DNA of 5,531 nucleotides from an uncultured Pseudomonadota bacterium. Lineage in GTDB: Bacteria > Myxococcota_A > UBA9042 > CAIXZC01. Where the stretch lies: positions 1 through 5,531 of the forward strand of contig CALGBT010000804.1 of NCBI GenBank assembly GCA_937884235.1, given 5' to 3'. The stretch's first letter is position 1, and every line of letters starts with the position of its first letter. Position numbers and translations under genes: made by a program. Below the pieces are notes generated by a model, which made no database searches, was not told the DNA's origin, and saw only the letters and a program-made list of their open reading frames with translations. Shown one piece after another: positions 1-5,531 of the stretch.

Positions 1-1
1 C

Positions 2-2290
2 ACCGCCGAATTGCCTGCCATCGATGATGAGGACGACCAGTCTTCAGCCCTTCCGCCATCGGCTCCCCTCCCCTTGCTTGAAGCTTCGCCCCTGGCCGCG
101 ACCTTGGATGATTTTCGCTGGGAAGCTCCACCGTTGCCAGCAGAGATGATGGCCGATTTCTTCGCCGAAGTGGGAGAGCACCTGGAGGAAGTCTCGCAGT
201 TGGTGCTAAGTGTGCGGGAGCCCGACGGCCCCGATATGTACGAGTTGTATCGTAAGCTGCACACGGTGAAGGGCAATTCCGGCATGGTGGGTTTGGGCGA
301 GTTGCAGGAGGTTGCCCACGGCATGGAAGACGTGGTCAAGGAGCTGCGCAGCGGGGGAGTGGTTCCGTCCGATGACCTGCGGAAGGTTCTTGCCGACGGT
401 GCTGAGTTGGCGGCCACCATCCTGCGACTTGCAGAAGAAGGTGGGACTGGAAAGCTGCCTGTTTCCATTTACACGGAGCGCCTCAAAGTGGCTCTGGCCG
501 GGGGGCCGTCGGCAGAAGAACTGGCCCTGGTGGCCGAGCTGCCTCCGGCCGGAACTGGTCTGGCCGCACCGCCAGCATCAGCCCAGGCTGCCAGCGGTGC
601 GACACGGCCTGACCCTACGGTGAAGCGGATGCTGCGGGTTGACTTTGCCCAAGTGGATCAACTGGCATCGCTGGTTGGCGAGCAGGCGGTGCGTCAGGAG
701 GAAGTGGGCAAACACATAGAGCGGCTGGAGGAGGGTGTTGAGCAACTACACCGCCAGTTGAAGATGGGTACCGTCAATGCCGGAGAGGCACAGCAGCAGA
801 TCCTGGACCAGGCGCGCATCGTCTCCAAGGGCTTGGGGGGGATCCTCAGTGGGCTGGAAGGGACGTCGCAGGCCCTGGACATGGTTTCGAGTGATATTCA
901 GCGGACGGTTCTGAACCTGCGCATGACTCCCCTGGAGGCCCTCTTTTCAAAGCATCGAATGACGGTCTTTCAGGCGGCTAACGTGCAAGGCAAGAAGGCT
1001 CGCTTGGTGGTTGAGGCCGGGGATACGAAGCTTGACAAGAGCCTGGCCGAGAAACTCGAGGAGCCACTGATCCACTTGATTCGCAATGCGGTCAGCCATG
1101 GCATCCAGCTGCCTGAGGAAAGAGCACGAGTTGGGAAGCCACCTGAGGGTACCGTGACCATTCGGGCCTTTCACCGGGGCAATCAGGTGGTTGTCCAGGT
1201 TGAAGATGACGGAGTGGGGCTGGCTGCCGATGTGATCCGGCGAAAGGCCGTTGAGAAGGGCTTTCTCACCGAAGAGGAGAGTCGGAAGATTGATGACCGT
1301 CGCATCGTTGACTTGATCTTTGCCGCCGGCTTTTCGACTACTACCGTTGCCGATGATGTCTCCGGGCGCGGGGTTGGTCTGGACGTTGTCCGGGACAAGA
1401 TCAATCGGATTAACGGGGCGGTGGAGATCTTTTCGGAGCCGGGTAAAGGCACGGTCTTCCAGTTGACTTTGCCGCTGACCCTGGCCCTGGCCCGGGTGCT
1501 CCTGGCTGAGGTTGCCGGCGAGATGACGGCATTGCCGGCAGACGCAGTGCTGCGTGTGGAGACGTTGCCCGTTGAGACCATTGTCACTGTAGAGGGTCGC
1601 AAGATGGTGCGCCTGGGCGAAGAGACCTTGCCCTTGATCAATCTATCCCGGACCCTGGGATTGAGTTCCTTTGTCCATCGGCCCAACGAACTGATCGCCG
1701 CCATCGCTACCTTCGGCAACCAGCGGGCGGCGCTGGCCGTGGATCGCGTTCTGCTTCCGACCCAGGCCGTTGTCCGGGAGGTAGGGCCAGTTATGCCGTC
1801 GATTCGACATTGCATGGGAGTGACCTTCCACGAAGGGCGTTGTGTTCTGATAGTCGATGTTGGCTCAGTGCTGCGCGACTGGGCGGCTGATCCGACCCTT
1901 CGTGAGCCCGAGACTCTGGAGGGTTTCCACGGCATCGTCACCCGGGACCCGAGCCGTTTTCACGAGTTGGCGCGGCCTAGCCTGCGGGCTGGCATTGAAC
2001 TGGTTCTGATTCACCCCGACCGCCTCGAAGGGGGACTCCTGAATCGCTTGGGGTTGCTCTGCCTCGACGGTGCCATGAGTGACCTCGAAGGCGTCGCTGA
2101 AAGCTGCTCGGCGCGTGGTGCTACCTGTCCAATGGTGGTGCTGGCTCCCGCCGATGTTGAGTTGGTGGAGCGCAATCTCGACCGGCTTTTCGTTGCCGGC
2201 GCTGAGGATGTCTGGTCCCTGGCCGAGGGTGCTGAGGCGCTGTTGCGACGTTTCCGCCGGGCGGGGAATAGTGGGGGAGGGCGTCCATGA
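2..2290 (+). CDS. cheA: CheA-type chemosensory histidine kinase with degenerate C-terminal receiver (5' partial)
   Basis: This is a cytoplasmic sensor kinase that autophosphorylates on a histidine and passes the phosphate to response regulators. Residues are numbered from the TTG codon at 11. An acidic and Pro/Ala-rich linker (1-44) leads into an Hpt (P1) domain (about 45-165) with H84 in the motif HTVKGNSGMVG. A Pro/Ala linker (about 165-203) takes the place of a CheY-binding P2 domain. The P3 dimerisation helices (about 205-305) end in LRMTPLEALF. The HATPase (about 306-490) has an N box HLIRNAVSHG, a G1 box VEDDGVGL, an F box FAAGFST and a G2 box SGRGVGLDVV, so it looks catalytically competent. 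A CheW-like P5 domain (about 490-625) would dock to CheW and receptors. Residues 639-752 resemble a receiver lacking key residues. The frame is open to the window edge and no ribosome binding site precedes the TTG, so the true start is probably upstream. The stop overlaps the next start by ATGA. Confidence 0.93.
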   Translation, partial: TAELPAIDDEDDQSSALPPSAPLPLLEASPLAATLDDFRWEAPPLPAEMMADFFAEVGEHLEEVSQLVLSVREPDGPDMYELYRKLHTVKGNSGMVGLGELQEVAHGMEDVVKELRSGGVVPSDDLRKVLADGAELAATILRLAEEGGTGKLPVSIYTERLKVALAGGPSAEELALVAELPPAGTGLAAPPASAQAASGATRPDPTVKRMLRVDFAQVDQLASLVGEQAVRQEEVGKHIERLEEGVEQLHRQLKMGTVNAGEAQQQILDQARIVSKGLGGILSGLEGTSQALDMVSSDIQRTVLNLRMTPLEALFSKHRMTVFQAANVQGKKARLVVEAGDTKLDKSLAEKLEEPLIHLIRNAVSHGIQLPEERARVGKPPEGTVTIRAFHRGNQVVVQVEDDGVGLAADVIRRKAVEKGFLTEEESRKIDDRRIVDLIFAAGFSTTTVADDVSGRGVGLDVVRDKINRINGAVEIFSEPGKGTVFQLTLPLTLALARVLLAEVAGEMTALPADAVLRVETLPVETIVTVEGRKMVRLGEETLPLINLSRTLGLSSFVHRPNELIAAIATFGNQRAALAVDRVLLPTQAVVREVGPVMPSIRHCMGVTFHEGRCVLIVDVGSVLRDWAADPTLREPETLEGFHGIVTRDPSRFHELARPSLRAGIELVLIHPDRLEGGLLNRLGLLCLDGAMSDLEGVAESCSARGATCPMVVLAPADVELVERNLDRLFVAGAEDVWSLAEGAEALLRRFRRAGNSGGGRP
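2273..2280 (+). promoter_or_regulatory. Ribosome binding site of the REC-REC-cyclase gene
   Basis: GGGGGAGG lies inside the last codons of cheA, 6 bases before the ATG at 2287. It is a strong Shine-Dalgarno match and fixes that start. Because the start overlaps the cheA stop (ATGA at 2287-2290), translation of the two proteins is likely coupled. Confidence 0.75.
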
Positions 2291-4101
2291 AAGTCCTGGT
2301 CTGGACCCATGACCTGCTCCTGCAGCAGTTCCTGCACGGTCTCCTTCAGGAGATGGAGGGGATGCAACTCGCGTTTGCCCAGGAACTCGACGCCGTAGCA
2401 CCTGACGGCAAGCCCGGATGGGTCATCGCTTTGGCCTCGGAGGATTCGCATGGGGCGAACTTGCGCGCAGTTCTCGCCCGGCCCTGGGTGAGCGGCGTGG
2501 TTCGCTTCCGCACCGGGGGGTCGGTGACTGTCCGAACCAGCGTAGAAGGTCCCTACGGGGAGGAGTCAGGCGTTGTGGAGCAGCCGCTTCCAGCCTCACC
2601 TTCGGAGATAATTCAGAGTCTGTCCGGCGCCCTGCAGCTTCCTTCACAGGAGAACGAATTCGAAGAACGCACTGCCGTCGCCACGGTCCTGGTTGCTGAG
2701 GACAGCCCATTGCAACGGCAGCTGGTGGCTGGGACTTTGAAGGCCGAAGGGTTCCTTGTCCTGGAGGCTGAAGACGGGGCCGTGGCCTGGGATATCCTTG
2801 AGAAAGTGGCCGTGGATCTGTTGGTCACCGACGTCGAGATGCCCAATCTCACCGGCCTGGAGTTGGCGGTCAAGGTGCGGGGCGACCAGCGCTTCGGGGC
2901 GATGCCGGTGCTGATGCTCACGACTCTCTCCGGCTTCGAACAAATCAAGGCCGGGTTTGATGCCGGGGCCTCTGACTATCTCGTGAAGCCTCTCAAAGGT
3001 GAGCGCGAGCTTTTCATGGATGAGTTGGTGCAGCGCGTCTATGGTCTGCTGGGTGATACGGTCTCCGATTCGGGTACTGCTGCGCTGGTGGTGGATGACA
3101 GCAAGTTGACCCGCCAGATGGTGGCGGGAACGTTGCAGCGAGCCGGTTTTGTGGTGACCACCGCCGAGGATGGTATGGAGGCCAAAGGGATTCTTGAGAA
3201 CGAGGCTCTGGCCCTGCCGGACATCGTTGTTACCGACCTGGAAATGCCCGTCATGGATGGGCTAAGACTTACCCACTTCGCCAAGCGCAATCCCCGCACC
3301 CGGGAGTTGCCCGTGATCATTCTTTCGGCCTCTACCGAACACGAACACCGGGTGCTGGGCAGAGGCTTTGGCGTCGATGCCTTTCTCTCGAAGCCCTTCT
3401 CGGAAGAGAAGTTGCTGGTGACCGTGCAGCAAGTGCTTACGCGCAAGCGGCTGGAGAAGGAGAAGCGGGAGCTCTCGAAGATCATGGGGCGAGATGTACT
3501 GCGCGCCATTCATCATGGCGGGTTGGAGCCACGCAGTCGTGAGGTGACAATTCTCTTCTCGGACCTCGCCGGATTCTCCAAGATGTGTTTTGGCATGTCG
3601 GCTGGGGAGGTCGTCGGGTTACTCAACGACTACTTCGACCGTTTCGTCGACTTCGTCCTGCGGGAGCAGGGCTACGTCAACAAGTTCATCGGCGATGCAC
3701 TGGTGGCCATCTTCTCCGAGTTGCCAGGCCTCGACCCACCCGCGGTGCGGGCCTGTCGGGCTGGCATCTGCTTCCAGGTTGAAATGGAGAAGCAGAACGC
3801 CCACGCCGTCCAGCCCTTGCGGACTCGCATCGGCATCAATTCTGGCGAAGTGATCATGGGTTTGATCGGCGGCGGTGAACGCAAGGACTACACTGTCATC
3901 GGTGACCAGGTCAATCGCTCTCAGCGGTTGGAGAGTAAATCCCCGGTGGATGGCTTGCTGATCAGTGAGAGTACCTATGCTGTGGTATGTGACTATCTTG
4001 CCACCCTGGACTCGGTGCAGGTTGAGACGGTGGCCAATTTGGAGCTCAAGGGCATTGCCGAGCCCGTTACTGCGTACGCTGTGACGCTCAGGGAGAAATG
4101 A
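2287..4101 (+). CDS. Response regulator: degenerate REC, two REC domains and class III adenylate/guanylate cyclase
   Basis: This 604-residue soluble protein probably turns CheA phosphorylation into cyclic nucleotide synthesis. Residues 1-118 look like a receiver without an acidic pocket. REC1 (about 132-255) has E138/D139, phosphoacceptor D182 (VTDVEMP), T212 and K234 (VKP). REC2 (about 264-385) has D270/D271, D317 (VTDLEMP), S347 and K369 (SKP). A charged helical linker (about 383-412) precedes the cyclase homology domain (about 416-602). The cyclase has metal ligands D426 (FSDLAGFS) and D470 (NKFIGDALVAIF), base-recognition residues K466 and T536 (DYTVIGD), and transition-state residues N543 and R547 (VNRSQRLE). 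Lys plus Thr at the base-recognition sites fits a class IIIb adenylate cyclase, so ATP is the likelier substrate. There are no membrane segments, HAMP or PAS domains. The start ATG at 2287 has a strong GGGGGAGG site 6 bases upstream and overlaps the cheA stop. Which receiver controls the cyclase cannot be told from sequence. Confidence 0.93.
   Translation: MKVLVWTHDLLLQQFLHGLLQEMEGMQLAFAQELDAVAPDGKPGWVIALASEDSHGANLRAVLARPWVSGVVRFRTGGSVTVRTSVEGPYGEESGVVEQPLPASPSEIIQSLSGALQLPSQENEFEERTAVATVLVAEDSPLQRQLVAGTLKAEGFLVLEAEDGAVAWDILEKVAVDLLVTDVEMPNLTGLELAVKVRGDQRFGAMPVLMLTTLSGFEQIKAGFDAGASDYLVKPLKGERELFMDELVQRVYGLLGDTVSDSGTAALVVDDSKLTRQMVAGTLQRAGFVVTTAEDGMEAKGILENEALALPDIVVTDLEMPVMDGLRLTHFAKRNPRTRELPVIILSASTEHEHRVLGRGFGVDAFLSKPFSEEKLLVTVQQVLTRKRLEKEKRELSKIMGRDVLRAIHHGGLEPRSREVTILFSDLAGFSKMCFGMSAGEVVGLLNDYFDRFVDFVLREQGYVNKFIGDALVAIFSELPGLDPPAVRACRAGICFQVEMEKQNAHAVQPLRTRIGINSGEVIMGLIGGGERKDYTVIGDQVNRSQRLESKSPVDGLLISESTYAVVCDYLATLDSVQVETVANLELKGIAEPVTAYAVTLREK
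2680..3441 (+). repeat. Tandem receiver domains within the cyclase protein (protein-level repeat)
   Basis: Two complete receiver domains lie head to tail at residues 132-255 and 264-385 of the cyclase protein. They share local runs: RQLVAGTL against RQMVAGTL after the acidic pocket, AEDG in both, and VTDVEMP against VTDLEMP at the phosphoacceptor. This suggests one arose from the other by duplication, though conserved family positions account for part of the likeness. Both keep every phosphorylation residue. Confidence 0.6.
4090..4095 (+). promoter_or_regulatory. Ribosome binding site of cheB
   Basis: AGGGAG lies in the last codons of the cyclase gene. It is 2 bases from the ATG at 4098 and 5 bases from the ATG at 4101. 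The spacing favours the second ATG, although either start overlaps the upstream stop codon (TGA at 4099-4101). Confidence 0.6.
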
Positions 4102-5168
4102 TGCCCATTCGGGTGCTGGTGGTAGACGATTCGAGGTTCATGGTCAGGCTGATCTCAACGGCCCTGGAGGCGGCTGGAGATATGCAGGTGGTGGGCTATG
4201 CTCTGGATGGCCGTGAAGCTGTGGCAAAGGTTGATGAGTTGCGCCCCGACGTGATTACGATGGATGTGGTGATGCCTCGCATGGACGGTCTGGAGGCGAC
4301 GCGCTTGATCGCGGCCCGACACGATACACCCATTGTTATCTTCAGCGCCTACACTCAAGAGGGTGCGAGTCTGACGGTGGAGGCCTTGCAGGCAGGCGCT
4401 GTGGATTGCATCGCGAAGCCGTCAGGGGAGCGCTCCATGTCCCTCGACTCGGTGGCTGATGATCTGGTGCGGAAGGTCCGCGGTGTGGCCATGCAGGCGC
4501 GTTCCGGAAGCGGTGCCAAGGTGGCCACAGAGACCCCCATCGCCACCACCTATTCGTCGTTGCCCACGTTGACCACTACCGCGGCGAGGCAGCGTCAGCA
4601 GGCCCCTTCGCTGGTAGTAATCGGAGCCTCAACCGGAGGCATCCAGGCGCTCAACTCCGTGCTTCCTCGATTTGATCGTTCGATTCCCTTCGGGGTGTTG
4701 GTGGTCCAGCACTTCCCACAGGGGTTCACGGCGCAACTGGCTGACCGACTCAATGCCGTTTGCTCGATCCCGGTGACGGAAGCTGAGCCTGGTCAACGCC
4801 TGGCCCGGGCCACTGCCGTGGTTGCCCCGGGTGGTCGAAACCTCGAGATCACGGCGGGCCTGAGATTGCGCCTCACCGATGACGGTAGCCCCGGGATCAT
4901 GAAGCCTTCCATCGATGTTACTTTCCGGTCTGCGGCCCAGGTATTGGGGCCGGCGGTGTTGGCGGTAGTTCTCACCGGGATGGGGAAGGACGGGTCCTCT
5001 GGGGCCTTGGATATCGTGCGTGCTGGCGGGCGGGTCATTGTCCAGGACTATCGCACTGCCACCGCCTACGGGATGCCCAAAGCGGTTTATGAAACCGGTT
5101 GTTTCGAAGCCATGTTGCCCCTCGAGCAGATTGCGGGGAAGATTCTCTCCATGGCTAAGCCGAGTTAA
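4101..5168 (+). CDS. cheB: CheB chemoreceptor glutamate methylesterase / glutamine deamidase
   Basis: This two-domain response regulator removes methyl groups from receptor glutamates, and usually also deamidates glutamines, as feedback adaptation when CheA is active. Numbered from the ATG at 4101, the receiver (1-125) has D9/D10, phosphoacceptor D55 (TMDVVMPRMDG), S82 and K106 (AKP). A Ser/Thr/Ala/Gln-rich linker (about 128-167) follows. The methylesterase domain (about 168-350) has the full triad: S177 in GASTGG, H204 in VVQHFP and D297 in LTGMGKDG. KPSIDVTF and GMPKAV are further family signatures. At 355 residues it is of normal CheB length. Two adjacent ATG codons compete: 4098 overlaps the cyclase stop by ATGA but sits only 2 bases from the AGGGAG site, while 4101 sits 5 bases away and gives the typical MPIRVLVVDDS start. 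I prefer 4101. No CheR-tethering pentapeptide is seen at its C-terminus. It is the last gene of the + strand run within the window. Confidence 0.96.
   Translation: MPIRVLVVDDSRFMVRLISTALEAAGDMQVVGYALDGREAVAKVDELRPDVITMDVVMPRMDGLEATRLIAARHDTPIVIFSAYTQEGASLTVEALQAGAVDCIAKPSGERSMSLDSVADDLVRKVRGVAMQARSGSGAKVATETPIATTYSSLPTLTTTAARQRQQAPSLVVIGASTGGIQALNSVLPRFDRSIPFGVLVVQHFPQGFTAQLADRLNAVCSIPVTEAEPGQRLARATAVVAPGGRNLEITAGLRLRLTDDGSPGIMKPSIDVTFRSAAQVLGPAVLAVVLTGMGKDGSSGALDIVRAGGRVIVQDYRTATAYGMPKAVYETGCFEAMLPLEQIAGKILSMAKPS
5165..5168. other. Interlocked convergent stop codons (TTAA)
   Basis: The cheB stop TAA (5166-5168, + strand) and the ceramidase-like gene's stop TAA (5167-5165, - strand) share the palindrome TTAA. 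There is therefore no intergenic space and no room for a dedicated terminator between the two convergent genes. I see no GC-rich hairpin with a T-run in either direction near this point. Confidence 0.85.
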
Positions 5169-5531
5169 GGGTTCGCAAGAGCACTGTGCACTTTGGCCGC
5201 GGCGCTCATCAACCGTTCTGTTGCGTCCGGCCCATACCAGGCCATGGCATTCTCGTAGTGGTGCATGTCGGCAAAGGAGGATTCTTGCCAACGACTTTCT
5301 GTGCGCAAGTGCAGGTATCCGACATAGCCGTTGGCATGGGACACCACGTATGGGGTCAGGCTGCCATCCCGCTCCAACTGGTCCCGGAGCAGAAGAGTCG
5401 GCGCAACGCCGAAATCGGCCGGCATGCCAACCAGACAGATGGGTCCGAAACGAAAGACCTTGGTGGGTACGGTAAGATTGGCAGGTGCAGTCCAGCGAGC
5501 GTAGTTTTGACCGATGATGGCGCTGACCCGG
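5165..5531 (-). CDS. Neutral/alkaline ceramidase-like protein, C-terminal fragment (5' end outside window)
   Basis: The last 121 codons of a convergent gene are present, read from the right edge to a TAA at 5167-5165. The frame has no stop up to the edge, so the ATG at 5425 is an internal methionine and not a start. The fragment contains PICLVGMPADFG (about 30-41), VVSHANGYVGY (about 62-72), then HHYENAMAWYGPDATERL (about 90-107). The order and spacing resemble the end of the catalytic domain of neutral/alkaline non-lysosomal ceramidases, which have a 'PGE' segment, then a 'NxYxxY' segment, then 'YE..s..yGP'. Those enzymes are zinc amidases that split ceramide into sphingosine and fatty acid, and are often secreted or envelope-associated. 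Many bacterial homologues are uncharacterised, so the substrate is unknown. The fragment ends soon after these motifs, so the usual C-terminal Ig-like domain appears to be missing. Assignment rests on remembered motifs only. No functional link to the che genes is evident. Confidence 0.55.
   Translation of the reverse strand, partial: RVSAIIGQNYARWTAPANLTVPTKVFRFGPICLVGMPADFGVAPTLLLRDQLERDGSLTPYVVSHANGYVGYLHLRTESRWQESSFADMHHYENAMAWYGPDATERLMSAAAKVHSALANP

Noticed and set aside
11..13. TTG codon as the start of cheA.
   Set aside because: No ribosome binding site precedes it, the frame stays open to the window edge, and the following residues look like an interdomain linker.
1183..1941. Long open frame of 252 codons on the - strand inside cheA.
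   Set aside because: It lies wholly antisense to the ATPase and CheW-like coding region, its translation is a low-complexity run rich in Ser, Thr and Arg, and it shows no recognisable motif. It is a shadow of GC-rich coding sequence.
1865..2451. Overlapping - strand open frames spanning the cheA/cyclase gene junction.
   Set aside because: They are antisense to clear coding sequence, and their translations lack any recognised domain. The + strand reading explains the region fully.
5183..5191. Short palindrome GCACTGTGC just past the cheB stop, considered as a terminator stem.
   Set aside because: Only one base separates the arms, so it cannot form a hairpin, and no T-run follows. It lies within the convergent gene's coding sequence.
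4629..5291. Open frame of 220 codons on the - strand across the cheB methylesterase region.
   Set aside because: It is antisense to conserved CheB catalytic motifs and overlaps the ceramidase-like frame, which has the better family match. No domain is recognisable in its translation.
5423..5425. ATG on the - strand as the start of an 86-residue gene.
   Set aside because: The same frame continues upstream for 35 more codons without a stop, and the family-like segment PICLVGMPADF spans this methionine, so it is internal.
1..5531. Promoters, CRISPR arrays, tRNA or rRNA genes, insertion sequences.
   Set aside because: The window is coding throughout with overlapping genes. I saw no regularly spaced repeats, transposase motifs, terminal inverted repeats or RNA gene signatures.

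Overview
The window is coding almost from end to end. It carries part of a chemosensory (Che-type) signalling operon on the + strand and the C-terminal end of an unrelated convergent gene on the - strand. Base composition is GC-rich, gene packing is tight with ATGA start/stop overlaps, and the receiver-rich multidomain signalling proteins suit a complex Gram-negative bacterium such as Myxococcota, Acidobacteriota or a similar phylum. This taxonomic guess is weak: nothing in the window is diagnostic.

Layout. (1) 1-2290: a CheA-type histidine kinase, open at the left edge, with an Hpt domain, a dimerisation domain, an ATPase and a CheW-like domain. It ends in about 115 residues that look like a degenerate receiver. 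(2) 2287-4101: a 604-residue response regulator with a degenerate receiver-like N-terminus, two intact tandem receivers, a short helical linker and a class III nucleotidyl cyclase domain with a complete set of catalytic residues. (3) 4098/4101-5168: CheB, a receiver plus methylesterase with an intact Ser-His-Asp triad. (4) 5165-5531, - strand: the last 121 codons of a protein resembling the C-terminal part of the neutral/alkaline ceramidase catalytic domain. Its stop codon interlocks with that of CheB in a shared TTAA.

How the genes fit together. Receptors and CheW, which are not in the window, would control CheA autophosphorylation. CheA would phosphorylate CheB for receptor adaptation, and one or both receivers of the cyclase protein for output. 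The output would then be synthesis of a cyclic nucleotide, probably cAMP, rather than a flagellar motor signal. This points to a chemosensory pathway of the 'alternative cellular function' kind, in which a CheA phosphorelay is wired directly into an adenylate cyclase. The most unusual elements are the two degenerate receiver-like modules on either side of the CheA/cyclase gene junction and the direct REC-REC-cyclase output. There is no visible promoter, terminator, RNA gene, mobile element or CRISPR array, and no non-coding stretch of any length.
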